64,000 bases of DNA from Arthrobacter jinronghuae. Lineage in GTDB: Bacteria; Actinomycetota; Actinomycetes; Actinomycetales; Micrococcaceae. The number at the start of each line of letters is the position of its first letter. Position 1 is the stretch's first letter. The notes below the pieces were generated by a model, which saw only the letters and a program-made list of their open reading frames with translations, was not told where the DNA came from and searched no databases. The DNA lies in the NCBI RefSeq assembly GCF_025244825.1, contig NZ_CP104263.1, forward strand, positions 2,542,001 through 2,606,000, written 5' to 3'. Of this stretch, positions 43,471-55,267 are shown piece after piece. Both the position numbers and the translations under genes were made by a program.

Positions 43471-46284
43471 GTGAACAGACAATCACTCTTCCGCTGGCTG
43501 GGGGGTGCGGTTCTGGGCGGTGCTCTGGTGTGCGGTAGCCTGCCGGCTGCCGCCCTGACCACCACGCCCGACCCCGACGGACCGCCTACACCCGCAGCCC
43601 CCGAGATCCCCGCATCCCCCGCAACAGCGGAAGAAACCGGCCCCGCTCCCGTTGAGGCAGACCCTGGCGCTCAGGAAGCCGATCATGAGCAGCCCGGCGC
43701 CGAGGACACCGCTCCGGCCCCCCAGCCGGCCGCGACGGCGGAGAAGAAGGCTGCCGATCCGGCTCAGGATAGGGCCGAGGAATCCGCAGATCCCCCGGCT
43801 GATGCCGTAGGACCACTCGGCGCCCGGATGGGTCAGGGCCTTGAACGCCTGATGGCCACCGGCGATCCGCAGGTGCCCACGGACGAAGAAATCCGCGAGC
43901 GCCGGGACGCGGAAGCCGACCCGGAGACACCGGCGGACGTACCTGATCTGGGTACCCCTGCCAAGCTCGACGAAGCGGAGGCGTCCACCGCCACCCCCGC
44001 GGAAACGCCGCAGGCCTCCCCCGGCAGTTCCAACGGCGCAGCTTCCCTTTCCCCGGCAGCTACGTGGATGCCGGCGGGAATCCAAGGTCTGGACGTCAGC
44101 AGCCACCAGGGCAACGTTGACTGGCAGCGTGCCTGGAACCAGGGCGGCCGTTTCGCCTATGTCAAGGCCACCGAAGGGACGTATTACAAGAATCCGTTCT
44201 ACGGCCAGCAGTACAACGGTTCCAAGAACACCGGCATGCTACGCGGTGCCTACCACTTCGCTATCCCCACCCCCGGGTCCGCCCGGGCGGAGGCCAACTT
44301 CTTCGTGGACAACGGCGGCGGCTGGTCCGCTGACGGCAACACCCTGCCTCCGCTGCTGGATATTGAGTACAACCCCTATCCTGAGCTCGGCAACACCTGC
44401 TACAACATGTCAGCCGGGCAGATGGTTTCCTGGATCCGGGAATTCTCCAACACCATCCAGGCCCGCACCGGCCGTCTCCCGATGATCTACACCACCACCG
44501 ACTGGTGGAGTACCTGCACGGGGAACACTTCAGCGTTTGCGGACCATCCGCTCCACATAGCCAACTACAGCACCACAGGCGCCGGCCCTATGCCGGCAGG
44601 CTGGGGCACTTACAACGTCTGGCAGTACAGCAGCACCGGCCCCTTTGTGGGCGATTCCAATGTCTGGAACGGTTCGACTGCGGACCTGGCCCGGTTCGCG
44701 ATGAGCGGACCGGCACCGGACCGGACCCGCCGGGTTATCAGTCCCGGGGACTTCAACGGTGACCGCAGGCCTGACCTGCTGACCCGGCGCGCGGACGGCA
44801 CCTTGTGGTTCCATGCCGGCACCGGCAACGGATCCTTTGGCGCCCCGCGGCAGATCGGCTCCGGCTGGGAGGTCTACAACAGCCTTGTTGCCGTGGGCGA
44901 CTACGACGGCGACGGCCGCAACGACATCGTCGCGCGCCACGTCAACGGCAGCCTCTACCGCTACTCCGGCACCGGTGTCGTGGATAGCCGGAACGAGGGC
45001 TACCGTCCCGCCGTCCAGATCGGCAACGGCGGATGGGGAGACTTCAACCGCCTGATCGGGGTCGGCGATGCCAACAGTGACGGGCGCACCGATCTGCTGG
45101 CCACCCGCGCGGACGGTTCCTCCCTGCTCTATCAGGGCACCGGCACCGGACAGCATGGCCCGGCCTTTGGAGCAGGCTCCGATTGGTGGCGTTTCTCCGA
45201 ACTGGTGGGAGCACGGGACTTCAACGGTGACGGCCGGGTGGATGTGGTGGCCCGCAGCTCCGACGGCAACCTTTGGCTCCGTGCGGGCAACGGCGGCGGT
45301 TCCTTCGCCCCGGGCTTCTCCATCGGTACCGGTTGGGACATTTACTCCACGGTCCTTGGAGGCAGCGATTTCAACGGCGACGGCAAGGCGGACCTTATCG
45401 GCCAGCGTCAGGACTCCAGCATCTGGTTCTATCCCGGCACAGGTTCCACGCAGGAAGGATATGGTCCGGCCGCACGGGTCGGCACGGTGAACTGGGCTGC
45501 AGACCGGTTGGTGGTCCCCACGGCGGACTTCAACTCCGACGGCACACCGGATCTGTTGACCGTGGCCCGTGACGGATTCTTGTGGTTCCACCCGGGCAAG
45601 TCCTCCGGAGGCTACGGTTCGGCCCGCAACATCGGCTCCGGCTGGCAGATTTACGAGGAAATCACCGCCGTAGGCGATTTCAACGGCGACCGCCGCAATG
45701 ACCTCCTGGCCCGCAAACCGGACGGCAGCCTCTGGTTCTACGCCGGTACCGGCAAGGTCACCTCCGCTGATGAGGGCTATGACAGGGCGGTTAAGGTCGG
45801 CAGCGGCTGGAACACTTATCGGCAGGTGCTCGGGGCCGGTGATCTCAATTCCGACGGCAAACCTGACCTGCTGGCACGCGACGGTGCCGGCGATCTGTGG
45901 CGCTACTACGGGACCGGTTCGGTCTCAGGACGCAACGAGGGCTACAGCAGCGGTACCCGGATCGGCTCAGGCGGGTGGGATGGTTTCACCACCCTCCTCG
46001 GTCCCGGTGATTATGACGGCGACGGCCGTTCAGACGTCCTCGCCACTACAGCGGACGGCCGGTTGCTGCTGTACCGCGGCAGCGGGACCGGCTTGCTCGG
46101 CGTTATGGAAACAGTCGGCACCGGCTGGAACGCGTATTCCCCGCTGCTCGTCACTTCGCCGTCGGCGTCAGGCGCGTTCCGTCTGGGCGGCGTCGCAAAC
46201 GGAGTGCTGTGGGAGTACCGCGGCACCGGGATGGCCGCACAGGGTTACCGGACAGCAACCCCGACCGGTAGCCTTCCGGGCTAG
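43471..46284 (+). CDS. Secreted GH25 muramidase with FG-GAP repeat domain
   Basis: A 937-residue exported protein. GTG at 43471 has GGAG 5 nt upstream and gives a signal peptide ending about LPAAA27. A Pro/Ala/Glu-rich linker (about 30-200) leads to a GH25 lysozyme domain (about 205-410): GLDVSSHQGNVDW, FAYVKATEGTYY and LLDIEYNPY with the catalytic acids. From about 425 to the end, nine clear FG-GAP units carry Ca-binding loops such as GDFNGDRRPD and GDYDGDGRND, interspersed with W-rich strands (LWFHAGTGNG), followed by one degenerate unit. The blade-like repeats probably bind wall or other glycans. Divergent from the Tad operon. Confidence 0.93.
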   Translation: MNRQSLFRWLGGAVLGGALVCGSLPAAALTTTPDPDGPPTPAAPEIPASPATAEETGPAPVEADPGAQEADHEQPGAEDTAPAPQPAATAEKKAADPAQDRAEESADPPADAVGPLGARMGQGLERLMATGDPQVPTDEEIRERRDAEADPETPADVPDLGTPAKLDEAEASTATPAETPQASPGSSNGAASLSPAATWMPAGIQGLDVSSHQGNVDWQRAWNQGGRFAYVKATEGTYYKNPFYGQQYNGSKNTGMLRGAYHFAIPTPGSARAEANFFVDNGGGWSADGNTLPPLLDIEYNPYPELGNTCYNMSAGQMVSWIREFSNTIQARTGRLPMIYTTTDWWSTCTGNTSAFADHPLHIANYSTTGAGPMPAGWGTYNVWQYSSTGPFVGDSNVWNGSTADLARFAMSGPAPDRTRRVISPGDFNGDRRPDLLTRRADGTLWFHAGTGNGSFGAPRQIGSGWEVYNSLVAVGDYDGDGRNDIVARHVNGSLYRYSGTGVVDSRNEGYRPAVQIGNGGWGDFNRLIGVGDANSDGRTDLLATRADGSSLLYQGTGTGQHGPAFGAGSDWWRFSELVGARDFNGDGRVDVVARSSDGNLWLRAGNGGGSFAPGFSIGTGWDIYSTVLGGSDFNGDGKADLIGQRQDSSIWFYPGTGSTQEGYGPAARVGTVNWAADRLVVPTADFNSDGTPDLLTVARDGFLWFHPGKSSGGYGSARNIGSGWQIYEEITAVGDFNGDRRNDLLARKPDGSLWFYAGTGKVTSADEGYDRAVKVGSGWNTYRQVLGAGDLNSDGKPDLLARDGAGDLWRYYGTGSVSGRNEGYSSGTRIGSGGWDGFTTLLGPGDYDGDGRSDVLATTADGRLLLYRGSGTGLLGVMETVGTGWNAYSPLLVTSPSASGAFRLGGVANGVLWEYRGTGMAAQGYRTATPTGSLPG

Positions 46285-46312
46285 CTAACACCGCGAGCGT
46301 CCCAAAAGCACG

Positions 46313-46355
46313 AGACCTCCCGGCCCTGCGGCAAGTCCGCCGGACCGGGAGGTCT
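46313..46355. terminator. Bidirectional terminator between muramidase and gtrA
   Basis: An 11-bp stem AGACCTCCCGG/CCGGGAGGTCT (46313-46323 with 46345-46355) with a 21-nt loop; T-rich sequence follows on the plus strand. Confidence 0.8.
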
Positions 46356-46375
46356 TCTGCTTTATTTCCTCGGAT

Positions 46376-46867
46376 TCAGGCGACGCGGGGGGCCTTGTTC
46401 TGTGCGAACACAAAGTGTTTGTAAAGAAAGTAATTCCAGACGGTCATCATGGCCGTCGATGCGACTTTGCCAAGCATGTAGCTGCTGCCTACCGCCTCAA
46501 ATCCGGAAACTATCAGGCTGGCGGCAACTGTATTGAAGAGCACCAGGGCCACGTATTTGACGAAGCTGGTTCCACGGGCGCCGGACCCGGCAAAAGTGAA
46601 GAAACGCGACAGGAAATAGTTGGCCGCAAAACTGGTGAGGAAGGCGATGGGCGTGGCCAGCCAGAGCTCCACACCAAAGTATTCGTGCAGGAGGACCAGC
46701 AGGAAAAAGTCCACGGCGAAGGAAACCCCGCCGACCAACAGGTACCTGCCGGCCGGGCCGAGGATGAGGTTCCGTAGCCGGGAAGCGGGCGAGGTTATCC
46801 TGCCGCGGTACGGCTCCGGATGCGGTGAGACGGGCGGGCGTAGCCCAAGATCCTTGTCATTGGACAT
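46376..46867 (-). CDS. GtrA family membrane protein
   Basis: A 163-residue four-helix protein of the GtrA/DPMS accessory family, which is thought to help flip lipid-linked sugars. The core starts RYLLVGGVSFAVDFFLLVL, continues LATPIAFLTSFAANYFLSRF and ends with TVWNYFLYKHFVF. A hydrophilic N-terminus of about 35 residues is extra. Divergent from the DUF2142 gene; with the GT2 and DUF2304 genes it makes a Gtr-type set. Confidence 0.9.
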   Translation of the reverse strand: MSNDKDLGLRPPVSPHPEPYRGRITSPASRLRNLILGPAGRYLLVGGVSFAVDFFLLVLLHEYFGVELWLATPIAFLTSFAANYFLSRFFTFAGSGARGTSFVKYVALVLFNTVAASLIVSGFEAVGSSYMLGKVASTAMMTVWNYFLYKHFVFAQNKAPRVA

Positions 46868-47004
46868 ATACGGACTCAGCTCCTGGGGCTAACGGCGGGA
46901 CCTGCCGGCGGGGAATGAGTTCCTCGTTCCGAACGATCAGTAGCGGACCCGAACGCCCAATGCTCCTATAGCGCACGGGCAGGGTCGGATACGATGTTAG
47001 CACC

Positions 47005-48585
47005 ATGGCCATAACTGACGTACGACGAACCCCCATTACCAAGCTCCAAAACCGCTGGTCTTTTCGCGGGTTTGCCGCAGCCTTCGGGTTGTTTTTCGCC
47101 CTAGGGTCAATCTGGTCCTTCGCTTCTCCTGTGTCCTCGTATCCCGATGAGCTGGCACATGTCATCAAAGCGGCTGCAGTCGTCAACGGTCAGTGGCACG
47201 GCCAGGATAGCGGCGGGCAGGGCGAAGAAGCAGTGGTTGACGTACCCGCGTACCTGCAGGACTACCCCAAGCCGCCTTGCTTTGCTTTCACCCCCAAGGT
47301 AACCGCTGACTGCACTCCGGAAATCGGTACTGCGACCAACGATGTTCAGTTAACAACATCAGCGGGAAATTACAACCCCCTTTACTACTCGATTGTCGGG
47401 CTGCCCTCTTTGGTCCTTGCCGGAGACACAGCGTGGTATGCCATGCGGCTCATCAGTGTCGCCCTGACATCGCTCTTCGCCGCGGCATCGGTGTCCTCGA
47501 TCCTGTCCCTTCGGCGTTTCAGGACCACTCTGGCCGCGTTTGCCGTGTCCTGCACGCCGATGGTGCTCTACCTGACCGGCGGCCTGAATCCGCAGTCGCT
47601 TGAGATTGCGGCCACCACGGCGGTCTTTACCGCAACGTTGGCAGTCATGGAGCGAAGTAGGAACCGGGAAAATATCCGCCCCTACCTGGTGCTGCTGACC
47701 GTTTCTGCCGTAGTTCTTGCCAACACCCGTGCCGTATCCCTGGTCTGGCTGGCCCTGGCTGTCATCGCCGCAGTGCTGCTGGGCGGTGCCGGCAACCTCA
47801 AGATGCTGCTCGCAGACCGCGGGGTACGCATGGCCGGGTACATCTGTGCCGCCGGCTCCGCCGTTGGACTTTTGTGGCTCCTGACCGCCCAGACCTTTCA
47901 AAGCCTGACCGGAAGCGGCGAACAGATCAGCAAGGGCCAGGCGTTCCTCACTATGCTTGACCGCACGTTCGACTACGCCACGGCCTACATAGGCATGTTC
48001 GGTTGGCTGGACACGCCTGCCCCGAACGGTGTCTACGCTTTCTGGGGCTTCCTGATGGTGGGCCTCGCGGTGGCTGCTGCCTGTGTCCGTCCGGCTTCCC
48101 GCCTCGCCGGCCCCGCACTGCTTCTGGCGGCAATAGTGCTTCTGCCCCCGGTCATGCAGTCCGCGGTGATCGGGGACGTGGGCTATATCTGGCAGGGACG
48201 CTACATTCTGCCGCTCGTGGTGCCGTTCCTCCTGGCCTGCGGCTACGCCCTTCGTGACGTTGAACTGTCCCGTACGCCCTTCTTTGCACGACTGAGGGCA
48301 CTGCTCTTCTGGCTCGCCGCCGGTGCGCAGGTGTATGCGTTCGTGTATGTGCTCCGGCGCTACACCGTGGGGCTCGCCAGAGACGCAAACTGGCTGCCGA
48401 TGCTCCAGGGGCCGCTTTGGCAACCGCCCGCCGGGTGGATAACATGGGCTGTTGCTTATGCTGCGGCCCTCGCCGTTGCAGTGGTGCTGCTCCTCCGGAC
48501 TCTCCGCGCACAGTCCTCCGGGCACCCGCAGGACCCAGAAGCCGCTAACAAAGATAAGGAATCAGAGACACTTCCATGTTCATGA
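47005..48585 (+). CDS. DUF2142 family multi-pass membrane protein
   Basis: A 526-residue protein with about 11 hydrophobic segments. The conserved SYPDELAHVIKAAAVV near residues 44-59 matches the DUF2142 family, relatives of GT-C type glycosyltransferases with an acidic pair in the first extracytoplasmic loop. No good ribosome-binding site precedes the ATG; a TACGAT box at 46990-46995 would place the transcript start close to the ATG, so the message may be leaderless. The end overlaps the following GT2 gene by 10 nt. Confidence 0.85.
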   Translation: MAITDVRRTPITKLQNRWSFRGFAAAFGLFFALGSIWSFASPVSSYPDELAHVIKAAAVVNGQWHGQDSGGQGEEAVVDVPAYLQDYPKPPCFAFTPKVTADCTPEIGTATNDVQLTTSAGNYNPLYYSIVGLPSLVLAGDTAWYAMRLISVALTSLFAAASVSSILSLRRFRTTLAAFAVSCTPMVLYLTGGLNPQSLEIAATTAVFTATLAVMERSRNRENIRPYLVLLTVSAVVLANTRAVSLVWLALAVIAAVLLGGAGNLKMLLADRGVRMAGYICAAGSAVGLLWLLTAQTFQSLTGSGEQISKGQAFLTMLDRTFDYATAYIGMFGWLDTPAPNGVYAFWGFLMVGLAVAAACVRPASRLAGPALLLAAIVLLPPVMQSAVIGDVGYIWQGRYILPLVVPFLLACGYALRDVELSRTPFFARLRALLFWLAAGAQVYAFVYVLRRYTVGLARDANWLPMLQGPLWQPPAGWITWAVAYAAALAVAVVLLLRTLRAQSSGHPQDPEAANKDKESETLPCS

Positions 48586-49310
48586 CGGAACCACCCCGAG
48601 TACTCGTGATCATGCCGGCCTGGAACGAGGGTGAGACCGTCGGGGACACCGTCCGGGAAGTCCTCGCCCAGGGCAAAGGCTACGACGTATTGGTGGTCGA
48701 CGACGGCTCGTCCGACGACACCGCACGTCTGGCAGGTGAAGCCGGGGCCACTGTGTTGAAGCTTCCGTTCAATCTCGGCGTCGGCGGCGCCATGCGCGCC
48801 GGCTTCAAGTATGCCAAGACCCACGGCTACCAGACTGTCATCCAGGTCGACTCCGACGGCCAGCACGACCCGCGAGACATCGAACGTGTTGTCCAGGGAC
48901 TGCAGCACGCCGATATTTCCATCGGCGCACGTTTTGCCGAGGAGGGCGACTACAAGGTTACGGGCCCGCGCAAATGGGCCATGTCCTTTCTGGCTGCCGT
49001 GATTTCCCGACTCGCCAAGACCAAGCTGACGGACGTGACCTCCGGTTTCCGGGCGGGAAACGTCCGGGCCATCAACCAGTACATTGACCATTATCCGGCA
49101 GAGTACCTCGGGGACACCATCGATTCCCTGGTGGTGGCCATCCGGTCAGGATGCGCCGTCGCCCAGGTGCCCGTGACCATGAGGGTTCGACAGGGCGGCG
49201 TCCCGAGCCACAACCCGGCAAAATCCGCTGTATACCTGCTTCGTTCCGTATTTGCCCTGTTCCTTGCGCTTACCCGCCGCAAGTCCCAGGTTCCGTCAGA
49301 TAAGGCATAA
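48576..49310 (+). CDS. Family 2 glycosyltransferase (polyprenyl-phosphate type)
   Basis: A 244-residue cytosolic GT2 enzyme without C-terminal helices: VLVIMPAWNEGETVGDTV, VVDDGSSDDTA, metal site QVDSDGQHDPRD and TSGFRAGNVRAIN. It looks like DPM1-type synthases that load sugar on a lipid carrier. ATG at 48576 lies within the previous gene; a second ATG at 48582 is possible. Followed 2 nt later by a DUF2304 gene, a frequent partner. Confidence 0.9.
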   Translation: MFMTEPPRVLVIMPAWNEGETVGDTVREVLAQGKGYDVLVVDDGSSDDTARLAGEAGATVLKLPFNLGVGGAMRAGFKYAKTHGYQTVIQVDSDGQHDPRDIERVVQGLQHADISIGARFAEEGDYKVTGPRKWAMSFLAAVISRLAKTKLTDVTSGFRAGNVRAINQYIDHYPAEYLGDTIDSLVVAIRSGCAVAQVPVTMRVRQGGVPSHNPAKSAVYLLRSVFALFLALTRRKSQVPSDKA

Positions 49311-49312
49311 TT

Positions 49313-49732
49313 ATGGCTGTTTTCGCTGCGTTTGTTTTCTCCCTTGTCATGTTTGTGCTGGTGCTGGAAATGCTCCGGCGCAAAAAGCTGCGGGAAAAGT
49401 ATGCGGTTCTGTGGCTCCTGGTCGGAGGCGGGTCGCTGATTCTTGCAGGGTGGCCGCAGCTACTGGCACTCGTGGCCGGCTGGCTCGGCGTCCAGGTTCC
49501 CTCCAACCTGCTGTTTGCCATGAGCATCGTGCTGTTGATAGGAGTGGCCCTCCACCTGTCGTGGGAGCTTTCCGTCGTCGAAGACGAGACGCGTATCCTT
49601 GCCGAAGAAGTAGCCATTCTGAACACGGCGCTCAAACAGCTCCAGGGAGAAGTCCGTTCCCCGAAAGACCCAGGACAAAGCGGCACCGGTACCGGGCACC
49701 CGGTCCCTCCCGCAGCCGGAGACCGGCTCTGA
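49313..49732 (+). CDS. DUF2304 family membrane protein
   Basis: A 139-residue protein with three hydrophobic segments and the family core LRRKKLREKYAVLWLLVGG, then a helix and a soluble tail with a short coiled coil (EDETRILAEEVAILNTALKQ). DUF2304 proteins often sit beside GT2 glycosyltransferase genes, as here. Function unknown. Confidence 0.88.
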   Translation: MAVFAAFVFSLVMFVLVLEMLRRKKLREKYAVLWLLVGGGSLILAGWPQLLALVAGWLGVQVPSNLLFAMSIVLLIGVALHLSWELSVVEDETRILAEEVAILNTALKQLQGEVRSPKDPGQSGTGTGHPVPPAAGDRL

Positions 49733-49735
49733 TCA

Positions 49736-49790
49736 GGCAGTAAACAGGAAGGGCCCGGATCGACGATCCGGGCCCTTCCTGTTTACTGCC
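49736..49790. terminator. Very long palindromic bidirectional terminator
   Basis: Two 27-nt arms (49736-49762 and 49764-49790) are perfectly complementary around one central base. It starts 4 nt after the DUF2304 stop and ends 37 nt before rmlA, serving both. Confidence 0.92.
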
Positions 49791-49826
49791 TGGCGAAGCG
49801 TCACGCTCAGAGCTGCGCTGGGCCTC

Positions 49827-50696
49827 TTAGCGACCCTGGTCGAGTATGTTCAGCAGATACTGCCCGTAGCCGCTCTTGACGAGGGCCTCAGCACGGACAC
49901 GCAGTCCTTCATCAGAGAGGAAACCCATCCGCCAGGCGGTCTCCTCGGGTGCTCCGATTTTTAGGCCCTGTCGGCTCTCGACCGTGCGGACAAAGTTGGA
50001 GGCGTCATTGAGCGAATCGAAGGTGCCGGTATCCAGCCACGCGGTGCCCCGCGGCAGGACTTCCACGTGCAGGCGCTGCTGTTCCAGGTACACCCTGTTG
50101 ATGTCGGTAATCTCCAGCTCACCGCGCGGAGACGGCTTCAGCTCCCTGGCTATATCGACGACGTCGTTACCGTAAAAGTAAAGCCCCGGAACGGCGTAGC
50201 TGCTCTTCGGCTGCTCCGGCTTCTCCTCCAGGGACACCGCACGGCCGTCGGCGTCGAACTCCACAACACCGTAGGCCCGCGGATCGCCCACCCAGTAGCC
50301 GAAGATGGAGCCGCCGTCGACGTCGGCAAACCGCCGCAGCTGCGTGCCCATTCCCTGGCCGTAGAATATGTTGTCGCCCAGCACGAGGGCCACGCTGTCG
50401 TCGCCAATGTGCTCCGCCCCGATAATGAAGGCCTGCGCCAGACCGTCCGGTTCCGGCTGCCGGGCGTAGGTCAGGTTCACGCCGAACTGGGATCCGTCGC
50501 CGAGCAGGCGCTGGAACTGCTCGGCGTCATGCGGAGTGGTGATAATCAGGATGTCGCGGATTCCGGCCAGGATCAGCGTGGACAGCGGATAGTAAATCAT
50601 CGGCTTGTCGTAGACCGGCACCAGCTGCTTGCTGATGCCTAGGGTGATGGGGTGAAGCCTGGATCCGGTCCCGCCGGCGAGTATGATTCCGCGCAT
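49827..50696 (-). CDS. rmlA: Glucose-1-phosphate thymidylyltransferase
   Basis: A 289-residue nucleotidyltransferase for the first step of dTDP-L-rhamnose synthesis. ATG at 50696 gives the standard start [18 protein letters not shown] with the nucleotide-binding loop; [28 protein letters not shown] and the late [12 protein letters not shown] are conserved. Length normal. Divergent from rmlB with a 56-bp shared control region. Confidence 0.97.
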   Translation of the reverse strand: MRGIILAGGTGSRLHPITLGISKQLVPVYDKPMIYYPLSTLILAGIRDILIITTPHDAEQFQRLLGDGSQFGVNLTYARQPEPDGLAQAFIIGAEHIGDDSVALVLGDNIFYGQGMGTQLRRFADVDGGSIFGYWVGDPRAYGVVEFDADGRAVSLEEKPEQPKSSYAVPGLYFYGNDVVDIARELKPSPRGELEITDINRVYLEQQRLHVEVLPRGTAWLDTGTFDSLNDASNFVRTVESRQGLKIGAPEETAWRMGFLSDEGLRVRAEALVKSGYGQYLLNILDQGR

Positions 50697-50716
50697 ACGG
50701 CTATCTTCGCCGGTGA

Positions 50717-53181
<2,465 letters not shown>

Positions 53182-53197
53182 CTGGGACGAACTGATA

Positions 53198-53243
53198 GAA
53201 ACAGGGATGCCCCGCCGCTGCAGCGGCGGGGCATCCCTGTTTC
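53198..53243. terminator. 46-bp perfect palindrome, bidirectional terminator
   Basis: The two 23-nt halves (53198-53220 and 53221-53243) are exact reverse complements, with A-rich left and T-rich right ends. Lies between the converging rmlCD and membrane protein genes. Confidence 0.92.
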
Positions 53244-53258
53244 CGTAGCGCGTCCGGC

Positions 53259-55226
53259 TCAGTCCTGGAGTACCCGGTAGGTGTATACCGGACTGCCCGA
53301 CCACTGCAGGGTGCGCTCGGCTTGGAGACAGTCAACCTGCAGTTCTGTGGTCGAGGCAATATGCCCCAGCTCCGGCATGGCGTCCGCAAGGACACAGGGG
53401 TCAACCTGGACAAAGGTCACGTCAAACCCGTTGGTAGTGATGTTCGTTTCCGCTCCCGGCGCCCAGTTGAAGGGAACATAGCCCCCGCCGCGGTTCCAGG
53501 CTTCTTCGAACTCATTGTCCGGATCCAGGCGTTGCCACATCTCCATGTCAGGCCCTGAGCGCTGCAGCCCGGACAGGGTAGGCACGCCGTTTGCCAGGCT
53601 CACGGTGTCGAAGGAACCCAGGTTTGACGCCCAGAAGGTGCCGTTGTCCCGCGCTTCGGTCCCTGCTTCATAAAGGACTTTCGCTGTTTCCGATTCGCGC
53701 AGGTCCCCGAGACCGAACACCAGCGGGTTGGCCCGGTAAACCGGAAGCGCCGCAAGCACCACCGCGAGGGCCACGGGCCAGCTGCGGTGCGGATACCGCG
53801 TCACGCAGAGAACCACCACGGCGACGGCAGCCCCGGCAACAGGAATGACGAGAAAGCGCATGTCCGGCAGATACTGTGCCTGCATCTGGGACGCTGCATA
53901 CGCCGTTACGGCTCCGGAGATGAGGGCAGCCACAACGGCGGTTTTCCAGCGCCGGCCGTCCACCATGGAAAGGAGCAGGCAGACGGCAATGACTCCAAGC
54001 ACGCCCACCACCTGGGCGGACCGCACCGAAGGCACCAGGTTCAACAGGGGAATTTTCTCGCCCAGGCTTCCCAGGTCCACCAGGCACCAGCCCAGCCACA
54101 CCAAACCGAACGCCAGGACAGTCCATGCCGCTATGCCGCGGCGCACGGAAGGAACAAGCCTGCTGCCGGCCAGCAGCACCGCAATCCAGATGAAGGCTAC
54201 GGCGAAAGAGGTCGACAGTTCGCTGGCGTTGGCCTGCACGGGCACGGAACCGTTTTGCAGCGGCGACAGTGCCGGAGCACCGAACAGCAGGGCGAAAGGC
54301 TGTGCCTCGGCGGAGGATCGGCGGGAACCCGGGTAAACCGTGCTGAACAGGGCGTTGAGTCCCTCCGAGTTCTCCACCAGGATGCCGATTCCGAAGATGA
54401 CCGCCGTGACTCCAGTGAGCAGGACCGGACGGATACGGGTCCACAACGAGCCGGCACGGGTCAGGATCCATAGGGTGGAAGCCACCAGCACCGGCAATCC
54501 GAGCACCAGCGACCACGGTGTGTAAAAGGATGGCATCCCCGCGATGAGTATTCCGCCGGCCAATCCTGCCAGTGCGGCCACAAGGCGCTGGCCGCGGTTG
54601 AAGCGGTGGTACGCCGTGATCATCAGGCTCGACCCAGTCAGGGTATAGGCGATCAGGGCCACTGGCATCATGGACCACCAGGCGACACACGGCGAGAGTG
54701 CGATTAATCCGGCAGCCAGCCATCCCATCCGCCTCGTGCCGCCTACCTGCTCGAACCACTTCGGCATCATCAGCAACAGGAGGAGGACAGGAAGCCACCA
54801 GTGAGCAGCAAAGACGTTCGCGTCCGGCAGGAATCCAGCCAACTTGAGCAGCCCTGAATCAAAGAACACGAAGGATTCGAAGAAACCGCCAGAGGTAAAC
54901 CGGTGGACAAGGTCTGCCCTTGCACCCATGGCGCTCAGCGTGGGGGCACCGCCCGTGGCCATGACTGACAAGGCGATCGGCGAATAGGCGTTGTACTCAT
55001 CCGAGCGGATCCCGCTGGAGAGCCCTAGCTGTGTACCGAGGGGATTCTCCGGATCCTGCCGCAGGTGCCCCATCCCGATGGAGGACGTCGTGGCGCCCAA
55101 AAGCACCATAACGGCGTAGGCGGCCACCACGGCAACCCGGAGGGCGTTGTCACCGGTTCGGAGCCATTGGAGGACAGGCTGCAGCACAGCACCGGCCCGA
55201 TCGGCGGCACGTGTTGTCTTCAACAT
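53259..55226 (-). CDS. Large multi-pass membrane protein of the polysaccharide locus
   Basis: A 655-residue protein with more than ten hydrophobic segments and a C-terminal extracytoplasmic domain of about 150 residues (from ANPLVFGLGD, with GTFWASNLGSFDTVSLANG). The loop after the first helix, LGLSSGIRSDEYNAYSP, resembles the acidic-motif loop of GT-C glycosyltransferases. I do not recognise the family exactly. It precedes no gene on its strand other than itself and follows a GT2 and a GtrA gene, consistent with a role in transferring sugars outside the membrane. Confidence 0.8.
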   Translation of the reverse strand: MLKTTRAADRAGAVLQPVLQWLRTGDNALRVAVVAAYAVMVLLGATTSSIGMGHLRQDPENPLGTQLGLSSGIRSDEYNAYSPIALSVMATGGAPTLSAMGARADLVHRFTSGGFFESFVFFDSGLLKLAGFLPDANVFAAHWWLPVLLLLLMMPKWFEQVGGTRRMGWLAAGLIALSPCVAWWSMMPVALIAYTLTGSSLMITAYHRFNRGQRLVAALAGLAGGILIAGMPSFYTPWSLVLGLPVLVASTLWILTRAGSLWTRIRPVLLTGVTAVIFGIGILVENSEGLNALFSTVYPGSRRSSAEAQPFALLFGAPALSPLQNGSVPVQANASELSTSFAVAFIWIAVLLAGSRLVPSVRRGIAAWTVLAFGLVWLGWCLVDLGSLGEKIPLLNLVPSVRSAQVVGVLGVIAVCLLLSMVDGRRWKTAVVAALISGAVTAYAASQMQAQYLPDMRFLVIPVAGAAVAVVVLCVTRYPHRSWPVALAVVLAALPVYRANPLVFGLGDLRESETAKVLYEAGTEARDNGTFWASNLGSFDTVSLANGVPTLSGLQRSGPDMEMWQRLDPDNEFEEAWNRGGGYVPFNWAPGAETNITTNGFDVTFVQVDPCVLADAMPELGHIASTTELQVDCLQAERTLQWSGSPVYTYRVLQD

Positions 55227-55267
55227 TGGTTATGTGACCATTCCGCGGGCACGGCCCGCTGTGTGAC

